Shown: positions 34,302 to 43,643 of the stretch, piece after piece
How the letters are laid out: the number at the start of each line of letters is the position of its first letter
Position numbering within the stretch: the stretch's first letter is position 1
Assembly: GCA_016710785.1 (NCBI GenBank)
Contig: JADJUE010000005.1
Span: forward strand, 62,001-126,000
DNA from: Candidatus Epilinea brevis
GTDB taxonomy: Bacteria > Chloroflexota > Anaerolineae > Epilineales > Epilineaceae
DNA: 64,000 nucleotides
Direction of reading: 5' to 3'
Notes under the pieces: model-generated
Told to the model about the DNA's origin: nothing
Seen by the model: only the letters and a program-made list of their open reading frames with translations
Databases searched by the model: none
Translations under genes and position numbers: made by a program

Positions 34302-35245
34302 TCCGATCTCCCTTCTTTCCCGGCGACCGCCAGACTCCCAACGATCGCGTCGGCCAGCAGCTCCGCCGACGGCGGATGCTGACGCAACCAAAGCTCCGGC
34401 TCGAAGAGCTCCAGCTCCATGACCGCCCAGGCGCCGTCATTGCCTCGGACCATGTCCACCCGGCCGTAGGCCGGCGCCATCCCGGCGCCAGACAAGGGGC
34501 AGGCGGCCATGGCGCGCTCGGCCAGATCCACCTGCGCGTCGTCGGGACGGAGGCGCCATACCGTGCCGCCGTGATCGTCCTGCACCCGGAAGTCCCCCGC
34601 CTGCGGCAGCTTGCGCACCGCATGCGTGTAGCGCCCGCCCAGCACCATCAGCGTGTCCTCGCCGCCCGACAGGACGGCCCGCTGGAAGGGCTGCAGGATG
34701 AAGGCCTCGTCTTGCAGCAGCTCGCGAAGCAGCGGGTCCAGATCCGCCGCGTTCTCGCGATCCACCCGGTAGGTGTGGCGGGCGCCGCCGGAAACGCAGG
34801 GCTTGACCACCGCCTCCGTCCAGCCGCTGTCCGCCAGCAGCTCCGCCAGGGGCCGGTCCGTGCCCCGCTCCAGGAAACGGCTGGGCACCACCGGGATGCC
34901 CGCGGCCTTCAGGTCCGCCAGGTAATGCTTGTCGATGTTCCAACGGACGATCGCAAGGGGGTTGCAGAGCGGCAGCCGCCCCGCCACGCGGTCCAGCCAG
35001 GCGCTGAACGCCCCGAAGCGCCGCGAATAGTCCCAGGTGCTGCGGAAGACCGCGCCGCCGAAGCGCGACCAGTCCACATCCTCCCGCGCCCAGTCCACCC
35101 GTTCGCTGGCGATTCCCCGGCGCCGGAGGGCCGCCTGCAAGAGGTGGTCCTCGTGCAGGATGTTGGCCAGGTACCAGTCGGCGCGCGGTGCCGTGGGGGC
35201 GGCGAAGCGGCTCTCGGTCAGGAGGGCGATGGGGGGGAGGGTCAT
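34298..35245 (-). CDS. ATP-grasp domain protein (RimK/glutathione-synthetase-like)
   Basis: The 315-residue protein has the layout of small ATP-grasp ligases. The N-terminal domain runs to about residue 110 (VFRSTWDYSRRFGAFSAWL, CNPLAIVRWNIDKHYLADL). The ATP-binding part contains AVVKPCVSGGARHTYRV, EAFILQPFQ, KLPQAGDFRVQDDHGG and the metal site AVMELELFEPELW. These enzymes join a carboxylate to an amine or thiol using ATP; the substrate is unknown. I start at the ATG at 35245 because the frame upstream is not family-like; no strong ribosome-binding site is visible. It is coupled to the secreted protein gene downstream. Confidence 0.82.
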   Translation of the reverse strand: MTLPPIALLTESRFAAPTAPRADWYLANILHEDHLLQAALRRRGIASERVDWAREDVDWSRFGGAVFRSTWDYSRRFGAFSAWLDRVAGRLPLCNPLAIVRWNIDKHYLADLKAAGIPVVPSRFLERGTDRPLAELLADSGWTEAVVKPCVSGGARHTYRVDRENAADLDPLLRELLQDEAFILQPFQRAVLSGGEDTLMVLGGRYTHAVRKLPQAGDFRVQDDHGGTVWRLRPDDAQVDLAERAMAACPLSGAGMAPAYGRVDMVRGNDGAWAVMELELFEPELWLRQHPPSAELLADAIVGSLAVAGKEGRSE

Positions 35246-35417
35246 GGCGCGGGGATGATAGCCTGGATAGGCGATGGGTGGCGATCGACGCCAGGGCAAT
35301 GGCATCCCATACATCCAGCCCCATAACCTATGGTATCGTAGACTGTCGGCCACTCCGTCCGCCGCGTGGCCCTACCGTCCGCGACGCGGGCTAGCATTGA
35401 GGTTTCAGGAGGTCGTC

Positions 35418-38400
35418 ATGACAAGGTTCAGTCCCCGCCGCCACCGCGCCCTCGGACGCCCTGCCGCCCTCGCGCTTGTCTTCGCTCTGGCCCTCGGCCT
35501 GCTCCCCGGCGCCACCCCCGCCGGGCGCGCCCAGGGCGCCGGCGCCTATGTGCCCGTGGCCACCTGGGACAGCGGCAGCAGCGTCGCCCTGCCCGCCCGT
35601 CTGTGGCGCGAGCCCCGCGGTATCGCCCTGAGCGGCAGCGGGCAGGTGTACACCAGCGACCGGCGCCTCCGGCGCATCGAGGTGCTGGACGGCGACGGGA
35701 CGCCGCGGGCCATCATCGGCGCCGGGGACAGCCCCGACGACCTTCTGGCCCCCGGCCACCTGGCCTTGGACGAAGCCCGCGGCCGCCTCTATGTCTGCGA
35801 TCTGGGCGCCGGGCGCGTAGCGGTCTATGCCCTCGATGGGACCCGCCTGGCCCTGTGGCCCGGCTTCGGCGCGCCCAGCGGTATCGCCGTGGCCCCCGAT
35901 GGGCGGGTGCTGGTGGCCGATGCCGCCGTCCATGCCATCCGAGTCCTCGGCCCGGACGGCGTCGAGCTCAGCCGTTGGGGCAGCCAGGGCTCCGGCCCCG
36001 GCCAGTTCGACGGTCCGGCCGGCCTGGACGTCGGACCCGATGGTCGCGTCTGGGTGGTGGACCAGGGCAACGAGCGCCTGGTTTCAGCGGGCATCGACGG
36101 CGGATCCCCCAGCAGCCTCAAGCTGAACGCCCCGCAGATCGACGGCAGCTCAGCCTATGACGTGGCTGTGGACTCCGGACGGCTGTGGGTGGCCACCGGC
36201 AACGGCCTGGCACGGCTGAGCAGCGATCGCGGCCAGCTGGAAGGACTCTTGAGCGGGGCCGAGGTCATGGCCGTGGCCGTGACCCCCGCCGGGGGCATGG
36301 CCGGCGCCGTCCTGCCGCTGAACGGCGCCCCCGGCGTCTGGCGCTGGCGCTACGGCGCGGCCAGCGGCGAGCCGCTGGCCAAGTGGTCCGGCGACGGGCT
36401 GGTGCCCGGCTTCTTCGACGGCATCGAATCCCTGGCCCTGGGCGACGACGGCCGCGCCTACCTGCTGGACGTGCCCGAGCGCATCCAGATCCTGGGTCTG
36501 GACGGCGGCCTGCAGGCGCAGATCGCCAGCCCCGACCCCGTGGAGGCCGACGCCGATGCCGCCGGCAACCTCTACGCCGCCGCCGGCGACACCGTGTACG
36601 CCTATGGACCCGACGGCAAAGCCCGCTGGAGCAGCCGTCTGCGCGCCGCGGCCCCCGGCGCGGATCCCGAAGTGGTGGCCCTGGCCTGGAACGCGACGGC
36701 CGGTGAGCTGCTGGCCCTGGAAGCCGCCGGCAAGCGCCTTTACCGCCTCAGCCCCGCCGGCGAACTGCTGGGCCAGGAGGCGATGCGCGCCAAGGACGCC
36801 GCGCAGGCCGCGTGGACCGACCTGGTGGTTGGCCCCGACGGCAGCCGCTGGGCCCTGGACGCCGCCGTGCCCCAGATCCGCGGCTGGGACCGCTTCGGCC
36901 GCCTGCAGCACGAGGTGCCCCTGCCGGAGGCCGCCGACCGCTTCGACCTGCTGCCCGACGGCCGGCTGGCAGTGCTCTTCCGCAGCGGATGGGCCAGACG
37001 CCTGGACCCGGCCACGGGCGCGGTCACCGCCGCCTGGGACACCACGCGCCTCAACCTGGGTCGCCTGAGCCGCCCCGTGGACATCGCCGCGGACGCCGCC
37101 GGCAGGGTCTATGTGGCCGACGGTGCGGCCGATGTTGTCACCGTCTATGCCTGGGACGGTGCAGCCATGCCGGCGACGGCGCCCCTGGTGGCCGAGGGCT
37201 GCCAGGTGCTGCCGGACAAGGTGGCCCTGCCGGCGGAGATCGAGCTGGGCCAGTCGGTAGAGATTCAGCTGACCGCCCGTGGGGCCTGCGCGCCCGGCCG
37301 AGACCTGCTCGACATCGCCCTGATCATCGACGCCGGCGTGCAGGACAGTACCTTCAAGGCCGCGCGCCGTAGCATGGAGGACTTCCTGGGGCGTACCGAC
37401 CCCAGCACCGACCGGGTGGTCATCCAGCCGGACGACCTGGGCGGCCGCCTGAGCGGCGACCTGCAGTACCTGCGGCGCCTCCTGCGCAAGCTGGAGCCGG
37501 TGGCCATCCCCAATGGCACACCCGGCTTCAGCATCGAGATGTTCAACGACGGCTACCTGCGCGACAATCTGGAGGCGGCCGCCGCTGAGTTGTGGAGCGT
37601 TCGCGGCCGCCGGGATGCCCGCAAGGTCATCATCGTCCTGTTGGCTGGGGAGTATGGTCGCTGGGAGCGCTCGGTCTGGGAGGCCGGCAATGCCAAACGC
37701 CGCGGGGCGGAGATCTTCGCCCTGGAGATCGGCCGCAAGGCGGACGACAAGCGGGCGCGGGACATCAGCACCGACGCCGCCCATGTCATCAAGGGCCGGG
37801 CCGAATGGCAGCTGGCGGGCATCTACGAGCAGGTGTCGCAGGCCGTGAGACCCATCTTCCTGCTGCAGAGCCTGGCCATCACCGATCTGCTGCCGGGGAA
37901 CATGCGGCTGCTCACCGGTTCGGCGGCGCCGCCGGCGGTGGTGAGCGGGCAGACCCTCGGCTGGACCTTCAGCAACATCCCCATGACCGGCATCGGCCTG
38001 CGCTACCGCATCCAACCGCAGGAGGCGGGCGACTGGCCGACGAACGTCGAGGCCTACGGCGATTATGTAGATGCGGCGGGCAAGGCGGGGCGCATCGTCT
38101 TCCCCATCCCACGGGTGAAGGTGCGCGCCCCGGCCTCCCCGACGCCGCCGCCGAGCGCTACGCCGGAGCCGTCGGCGACGGCCCGGCCCAGCGCGACGCC
38201 CGCGGTCAGCGACACGCCGCGGCCGACGGCCACGGCCAGCCCGACGCCGGCGCCCCGCGCCATCTACCTGCCGCTGATGCTGCGCGAGCGCTGCGATCCC
38301 ACCCTGCGCTTCGCCGATCTGGTGCTGGTCATCGACAGCTCCAGCAGCATGAGCCAGCCCACCGCCGGCGCGGCCAGCAAGCTGGACGCGGCGGTGGCGG

Positions 38401-38885
38401 CAGCGCGGGTCTTCCTGGACCAGCTCAGCCTGGGCCGCGACCGGGCGGCCCTGGTCTCCTTCAACAGCGCGGTGACGGTGCTGGTGCCCTTGACCGGCGA
38501 TCGGGCCGCAGCTGGACGCCGCGCTCGCCGGCAACCTGGCGCAAGGCACGGGCACGCGCATCGGGGCGGCCATCGCCGCTGCCGCCGAGCAGCTGGCCAC
38601 CGCCCGGCCGGGCAGCCAGCGGGCCATGGTGGTGCTGACAGACGGCCAGGGCACGGACGAGGATCCGGGCGCGGCCCAGGCGGCGGCGGACGCGGCCAAG
38701 GCCGCGGGCGTCACCGTCTACACCGTGGGCCTGGGCGATGACGTGGACCTGGCGGCCTTGCGCGCCTGGCCTCGGGCGCCGACCACTGCTTCGTCGCCCC
38801 CGACGCGGCAGAGCTGGCGGCCATCTACCGCGCTATCGCCGGGGCCCTGCCCTGCGCGAAGGAGGCATTCTGGGCGGGGAGGTGA
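35418..38885 (+). CDS. Surface protein: NHL propeller, two von Willebrand A-type domains (frameshifted)
   Basis: The product of about 1155 residues has a signal peptide (1-37) and an NHL-type beta-propeller (about 45-590). A degenerate vWA-like domain follows (about 630-830) whose metal-site motif is DAGVQ instead of DxSxS, then a Ser/Thr/Pro linker ending in AIYLPLMLRE. A second vWA with intact MIDAS (VLVIDSSSSM) closes it. Two single-base indels interrupt that domain: an extra C near 38507 (after VPLTGDRA) and a missing C near 38767 (after DLAALRA). Between them the coding frame is +1 (LDAALAGNLAQGTGTRIG, MVVLTDGQGTDEDP). They compensate, and the original frame resumes to the stop at 38885. 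AGGAGG precedes the ATG. Sequencing or assembly error in GC-rich DNA is the likeliest cause. Its stop overlaps the next gene (GTGA). Confidence 0.78.
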
Positions 38886-39271
38886 GCGGTTCCGACAACC
38901 GACCGGGAACTCCCGTGACGCTCGATGCCTGCTTCGAGGGCCACGAGGATTCGCGCCGCCTGTTCGACGTCCTGCGGCGCGGGGTCGAAGCGATGGACGA
39001 CGTGACGCTGCGGGTCACCAAGAGCCAGGTGGCGTTCCGCCGCCGCCGGGGCTTCGCCTGGGCCTGGATCCCGGCGAAGTACCTGCGCGGCAAGATCGCT
39101 CCGCTGGTGTTGTCCGTGGACCTGGACCACCGCTCCCTGTCGCCACGCTGGAAGCAGGTGGTCGAGCCCCGGCCCGGACGCTTCATGCACCACCTGGAAC
39201 TGCACGAAGCGGCCGATATCGACGACCAGGTCACGGCCTGGCTGCGGGAAGCGTGGGAACGGGCGGGTTGA
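38882..39271 (+). CDS. DUF5655-domain protein
   Basis: The 129-residue cytoplasmic protein matches the DUF5655 family over most of its length: LDACFEGHEDSRRLFDVL, VTLRVTKSQVAFRRRRGFAW, PLVLSVDLDHRS, VEPRPGRFMHHLELH and IDDQVTAWLREAWE. The function of the family is unknown; members occur alone or fused to transporter-like domains. The start is a GTG overlapping the vWA gene's stop (GTGA), which supports both the boundary and the reading frame of that frameshifted gene. Confidence 0.8.
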   Translation: MSGSDNRPGTPVTLDACFEGHEDSRRLFDVLRRGVEAMDDVTLRVTKSQVAFRRRRGFAWAWIPAKYLRGKIAPLVLSVDLDHRSLSPRWKQVVEPRPGRFMHHLELHEAADIDDQVTAWLREAWERAG

Positions 39272-39405
39272 TGCCCAAGCCTTGCCCCTGGCACCCCATT
39301 CGGCTATATACCCGGGACGCTTCGGACGCGGCTCCCATTTCCTCCCAGACCCGTCCGTATCCCTTACCCTCACACCCACCGCCCCCACCCTAGGGGATCC
39401 CGCCC

Positions 39406-41712
39406 ATGCCCCCTTCGCGCCTCCTGCCCGACGGCAGCGCCACCCCCCGCCTGGCCTGGTTCTGGCTGCTGCGTTTCCCCCTCCTGGGCGCCATCCTGCT
39501 GCTGGCCCTGCCGCTGGCGGCGCGAGGGCAAGGCTGGGGCCTGGCGGTGGCCGGAGCCTTTCAGCTGCGATTCGAGGAGGCCGTGGCGGTGGGCGCCCTG
39601 GCGATGGCCCTTGCCTGGAGCCTGACGGCCACCGTGGGCCTGCTCTTGACCGCGGTGCCCGCCCGTTTCGGACTGCCGCCCCTGGGCGCGGCAGCCCGGC
39701 GGCGCTGGCGACACTGGCAGCCCTGGCTGCGGCTGGTCTTGATCCTGCCCACCGTTGTGCGCGTCCTGACGGCCGCCGCGCCCACCGCGCGACCGCTGGT
39801 CGGCCTCGGCTTCGTCCTGGGGCTGGCGCTGACGGCGACCCTGGGCCGGCTGGCGGCACGCCTGCGCGGCGCCGAGGACGGCGAGGAGAAGGCCGTCGCT
39901 GTCGACGCGGCTCTCCAGCAGGAGGACGCGTCCAGCCGGCCGGTCACGGCTTTGGGCCCGGGCTATCGACCGCGGCGGACCCATCTGGCGGCTGGAGCCA
40001 TGCTGACGCTGTGGTCCCTGGGGTACCTGGGCATCGGTCTGGCCTTCCAGCCGGGCCTGGCGCCCTTGGGCTGCCGGGACTTCGCCCTGCGCCTCTGCTT
40101 TCCCGTCCTGGGCTACCTGTTGCTGACCGCCACCACCCTGGCCTGGCTGCTGCCGGGCCTCTCCTTCTTGCTGGACCATTGGCGCCTGCCCGTCCTGCCC
40201 GCGCTGGCCCTGGTCATGCTGACGCCGTTGCTGCTCTTCGACCCCGGCCACAGCTTCACCTTGCTGCCCCTACCCGCGCCTCGCACGCCGGCCCCCTCGC
40301 CGCCCGAAGCCCTGCGCGCCTGGCTGCGGCCGGGTCCTTGTCAGATCGCGGGGCGGGGCCAGGACCCACCCCCGCTGGTGGTGGTGGCCGCGGCCGGCGG
40401 AGGCATCAAGGCCGCATTGTGGACAGCCACCGTTCTGGGAGGACTGGAGGAGCGGCTCGGCGCGCGCTTCACGGGCTCGCTGCAGGCCGTCAGCGCGGTT
40501 TCCGGCGGCAGCCTGGGGACTGTCGCCTATCTGGCCGGCCTGCAGCGCCGCGACCGTCCCCGCGAAGCGGCCCAGCTGCGCGCCATCCGCCGCGGCCTGG
40601 CCGGAGGCAGCCTGCGCCCGGCCTTCTGGAGCCTGGCCTACGCCGACCTCTGGCGCGGACCGGCCGCCGCGGCGGCCTGGGCCGGAGAGCGCTGGCGTCA
40701 GCCCGGCTGGGCGGCGCTGACGCGCGCCGACCGCGCTTGGGCCCTGGAACGCTCCTGGGCGGCCGGGCTGGAGGGCATGGGCGTCGCGACCGAACCCACG
40801 GTGCTGGGCTGGACCGCGGCAGTTGCCGGCGGTTGCCGGGCGACGCCTTTGCTGAACGCCATGGCGGTGGAGAGCGGCGCACCCTTGGTCATCGCCCCCT
40901 TGCGCCTGCACGCCGCGGACGCGGGTGACAGCCTGCCGCAGCTGCCCGATCAGATTGACCTGGGGCAGATCAACCTGCGGCCGATCAACCCAGCGCAGAT
41001 CGACCCAGGCGCAGGCGCCGCGCCCGGCGGTCCCACCGGGGCGCCTGCTGGTCAGGCGCTCGCGCCCGGCCGATCGTCGCCATCCTTCCAGGCCCTGGCC
41101 GACTTCGGCGAGGCCTATCCGGCGCATGACCTCAGCTGGCTGACCGCCGCCCGTCTGTCCGCCTCCTTTCCCTGGATCACCCCGGCCGCTCGCGCCGCCG
41201 ATGCCGCCGGCCCGGTGGCGGGCGACGCACGCCTGGGCGCCTTCCACTCCGACGGCGGCTACTTCGACAACTACGGCATCGTCACCCTGGTGGAGTACCT
41301 CGGCGCGGTGCTGCCGGCCTACCAGCAGGCCGGTGGCCGTCGCGTCCTGTTGATCTCGGTCTACAGCCGCGACTGCCCGGGCCCGGGTTGCCAGGACAAG
41401 CAGCGTCAGGCCACGGCTGCGGTCGCCCCGGCAGACCTGCCTGGCCTGCGCGGCCTGCTTGCGGGGCCCTTGAGTGCTCTGATCAATGCCCGCGGCGCCA
41501 CGCAGAAGGTACGCAACCTGCAGACACTGGACCTGTTGGTGCGGCGCTGGTCGGGCGCAGTGGACATCCAGCGGCTGGAGTTCGTCCTGGAGGAACCCTT
41601 ACCGCTTTCCTGGGAGCTGACGTCCGACCAGTCAGCGCGCCTGGAAGCGGTGTGGGCGGCCGAGGCGCAGGCCGGCGCGGCAGCGGTGGGTGCCTTTCTG
41701 GACGGACGCTGA
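39406..41712 (+). CDS. Membrane-anchored patatin-like phospholipase
   Basis: The 768-residue protein has an N-terminal membrane region of about six to seven hydrophobic segments (residues 15-290). A patatin-type hydrolase domain follows: the oxyanion loop is AAAGGGIKAALW (about 325-336), the nucleophile Ser lies in VSGGSLG, and the catalytic Asp in HSDGGYFDNYG. All parts of the Ser-Asp dyad are present, so it should cleave lipid esters at the membrane. An insertion near residue 516 contains four pentapeptide repeats (QIDLG, QINLR, PINPA, QIDPG) encoded by a 15-bp minisatellite. The ATG at 39406 has only a weak ribosome-binding site. It is convergent with the lasso cluster. Confidence 0.85.
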   Translation: MPPSRLLPDGSATPRLAWFWLLRFPLLGAILLLALPLAARGQGWGLAVAGAFQLRFEEAVAVGALAMALAWSLTATVGLLLTAVPARFGLPPLGAAARRRWRHWQPWLRLVLILPTVVRVLTAAAPTARPLVGLGFVLGLALTATLGRLAARLRGAEDGEEKAVAVDAALQQEDASSRPVTALGPGYRPRRTHLAAGAMLTLWSLGYLGIGLAFQPGLAPLGCRDFALRLCFPVLGYLLLTATTLAWLLPGLSFLLDHWRLPVLPALALVMLTPLLLFDPGHSFTLLPLPAPRTPAPSPPEALRAWLRPGPCQIAGRGQDPPPLVVVAAAGGGIKAALWTATVLGGLEERLGARFTGSLQAVSAVSGGSLGTVAYLAGLQRRDRPREAAQLRAIRRGLAGGSLRPAFWSLAYADLWRGPAAAAAWAGERWRQPGWAALTRADRAWALERSWAAGLEGMGVATEPTVLGWTAAVAGGCRATPLLNAMAVESGAPLVIAPLRLHAADAGDSLPQLPDQIDLGQINLRPINPAQIDPGAGAAPGGPTGAPAGQALAPGRSSPSFQALADFGEAYPAHDLSWLTAARLSASFPWITPAARAADAAGPVAGDARLGAFHSDGGYFDNYGIVTLVEYLGAVLPAYQQAGGRRVLLISVYSRDCPGPGCQDKQRQATAAVAPADLPGLRGLLAGPLSALINARGATQKVRNLQTLDLLVRRWSGAVDIQRLEFVLEEPLPLSWELTSDQSARLEAVWAAEAQAGAAAVGAFLDGR
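40951..41010 (+). repeat. In-frame 15-bp minisatellite inside the patatin gene
   Basis: Four units of 15 bases begin at 40951, 40966, 40981 and 40996, with the pattern CAGATYRACCTGSGG or close variants, encoding QIDLG, QINLR, PINPA and QIDPG. They sit in a non-conserved insertion between catalytic motifs. Confidence 0.8.
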
Positions 41713-41746
41713 CGGTCAGCGTCAGGGTCCAGAGACGGGACACCGC

Positions 41747-41776
41747 GGGACCGGAGACCATGGGACCGGAGACCAT
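41747..41776. repeat. Two 15-bp tandem repeats
   Basis: GGGACCGGAGACCAT occurs twice in a row (41747-41761, 41762-41776), followed by a diverged third copy (GGACCCGACACC). It lies just after the patatin gene; no function is apparent. Confidence 0.7.
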
Positions 41777-41847
41777 GGACCCGACACCAACCCTCATGGC
41801 GCCCGCGCTAGAGCAGAATTCGTGGCGGTGTAGCGCTCCGCCGTACC

Positions 41848-41899
41848 GTCCCGAAGGGACATTCCGATGGTAGAGCCCGGGGCTGATTTGCCCCCGGGC
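41848..41899. repeat. Two adjacent hairpins between convergent genes
   Basis: A tight hairpin GTCCC-GAA-GGGAC (41848-41860) is followed by GCCCGGGG (41875-41882) pairing with CCCCGGGC (41892-41899). The arrangement of a CCCGAAGGG hairpin then a GCCCGGGG hairpin resembles dispersed repeats I recall from several phyla. Its position between the patatin gene and the last gene of the lasso cluster would also suit a two-way terminator, though U-runs are absent. Confidence 0.5.
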
Positions 41900-41934
41900 G
41901 GTCGGTGATGCGCTACAGCACGATGAACAACGGA

Positions 41935-43158
41935 CTAACGACGGCCGAGGCTCCGCACCGCGCCGCTCAGGCCCAGCCACCAACGTCGCAGGTAGGCCCG
42001 CGGCAGACCCACGCCATCCTCGCTGTAGCGCTGGCGCATGTAGTCCGCAGAGGGGAAGACGTTGCGGGCGATGAAGCGCAGCCGTGCGCGGGCGCCCGAC
42101 AAGCCTGCCATGTCCGCCCGAAAGCGCGCTGCCACCGAGGGGTCCGGGGCCGTCATGGCCGCCACCACTCGCGCTTCGGCCTCCGAGGGGCGCATGCGGT
42201 CCATGGCGTCGAGCACAGCGATGGGGACGGGTGCCCCCAGGCGTTCGGCGGCCTGCGAGAGCGCGCGTTGCAGGGCGATCACCAGGTCCCAGGCCTGGGC
42301 CTGCCGCAGGACGAGGTCCCAGTCGATGGCGCGGTCCGCTGGTCCCGCAAGCCGCAGAACCGCGGCGATGTCGGCGAGCAGGCGCAGTTCAAGGTCCCGC
42401 TGCTGCCCGTGGTGCAGCACCAGGTGGGCGCACAGGTACAGCACCTGGGCCTCGGGGCCCAAGGTACGGGTGGCGACGCCGCCGACCTGCAATGGTCGCG
42501 AGGTCTCCCAGAACCAGTCCATGGGCAGGCGGCGTTGGTAGTAGGGCGCGTTGATCAGGTGCCAATGCAGCTCGATCACGATGTCGATAGGCCCGGGGCG
42601 GCGGAGCATGAGTTCGTTCTCGAATTCCAGGGCCGCCGCCAGATCGGTGGGCGCCGCCCAGCGGTAGCCTTCCGCCAGCAGCAGCTCGGCCGCCGCGGCG
42701 GCCTGACCGGCGGGCACCAGGATGTCCAGGTCGTTCATCGGCCGCTGGCCCAGGCTGTCGTAGACGGATTCCACCAGGGCGGCGCCCTTGAGCGCCAGGG
42801 TGGGGATGCCGGCGGCGGTCAGCTTCCGAGCGGCATCGGCGAAGGTGGTCAGCAGGACGGTGTTGGCGACGGCATGGCGCGCGTGAGCCTGCCGCAGTTC
42901 GGCCAGCATCGCCGGGGGGGTCCATGGCGCGTCGTTCAGAACGGGGTAGACGAGCCCATCGAGCCGCGCATCGGCCAGCTGTCGGAGCAGGGCTTCCCAG
43001 GTCGCCTGGCCCGATCCGAGCGCGGCCCGCAGCGCATCGAGCGCCGCGGGATCCTGGCGGGCGCGCAGGCAAGCGCGCACGCAGTCGGCCAACCCATCGG
43101 CGCTGGGTCGCCAGGGTTCCTGGCCGCCGATCGACACCAGGCCGACCGACGTTGCCAT
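41935..43158 (-). CDS. Nucleotidyltransferase-family protein of the lasso-peptide cluster
   Basis: The roughly 407-residue protein fits the 'uncharacterised nucleotidyltransferase' family (NTP_transf_5): LALKGAALVESVYDSLGQRP is followed by MNDLDILVP, whose Asp-x-Asp is the metal site, then a helical C-terminal region. Such proteins are frequent in lasso-peptide clusters with HPr-kinase-like kinases, where they are thought to modify the peptide; the reaction is not known here. An ATG at 43158 is used; a TTG at 43185 is nearer the previous stop and is an alternative. It is the last gene of the minus-strand cluster. Confidence 0.8.
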   Translation of the reverse strand: MATSVGLVSIGGQEPWRPSADGLADCVRACLRARQDPAALDALRAALGSGQATWEALLRQLADARLDGLVYPVLNDAPWTPPAMLAELRQAHARHAVANTVLLTTFADAARKLTAAGIPTLALKGAALVESVYDSLGQRPMNDLDILVPAGQAAAAAELLLAEGYRWAAPTDLAAALEFENELMLRRPGPIDIVIELHWHLINAPYYQRRLPMDWFWETSRPLQVGGVATRTLGPEAQVLYLCAHLVLHHGQQRDLELRLLADIAAVLRLAGPADRAIDWDLVLRQAQAWDLVIALQRALSQAAERLGAPVPIAVLDAMDRMRPSEAEARVVAAMTAPDPSVAARFRADMAGLSGARARLRFIARNVFPSADYMRQRYSEDGVGLPRAYLRRWWLGLSGAVRSLGRR

Positions 43159-43196
43159 GCGGACCGGCGCTGGATCGGGAGCCAAGGTGTCGCGGA

Positions 43197-43496
43197 TCAG
43201 CCGGCTGGGGGGGCCGCTTCCAGAACGACCAGGCCCTGCGCGGACAGCTCGCGCATCAAGGCCTCGATGTCCCGTTGCAGCAGGTCCGGCTCGACATCGA
43301 ACTCCTGCAGCAGGCGATCGAAGGCCGCACGGACCGTCTCGGCTTCGGCCAGGGTCTGCCAGATGCGGGTGCCGACGACGTCCAGGCCGTAGTAGCGTTC
43401 AGAATCAAAGCTGAGCAGCACCGACTCGCCGTCGAGCTCGCGAAAGATGACCGACGGGGGTATGACGACGCGCTGTTCAAATATGGACGGGGCCAA
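43197..43496 (-). CDS. PqqD-like RRE protein (lasso peptide B1)
   Basis: The 99-residue protein is a RiPP recognition element of the PqqD fold: RVVIPPSVIFRELDGESVLL, SFDSERYYGLDVVGTRIW and a helical C-terminus with ELSAQGLVVLE. In lasso pathways it binds the YxxP-containing leader of the precursor and presents it to the processing enzymes. I start at the TTG at 43496 because GGGAGG precedes it at seven bases and the resulting length is normal for the family; the open frame reaches back to an ATG at 43604, which would add 36 residues without family-like sequence. It lies 147 bases after the kinase gene. Confidence 0.85.
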   Translation of the reverse strand: MAPSIFEQRVVIPPSVIFRELDGESVLLSFDSERYYGLDVVGTRIWQTLAEAETVRAAFDRLLQEFDVEPDLLQRDIEALMRELSAQGLVVLEAAPPAG

Positions 43497-43643
43497 AGGG
43501 GTTCCTCCCAGGTCGCGAGCAGGCGGCAAGACCAGCGCTTGCCCCGACTGCCACAAGCCGGCGGATGATAGCAGGCCGCGACGCAGTGCGTCCTGCGCTG
43601 TCATGTGGACCCGCGCTGTCGTGGACCCGCGCGGCCCCGGGCC

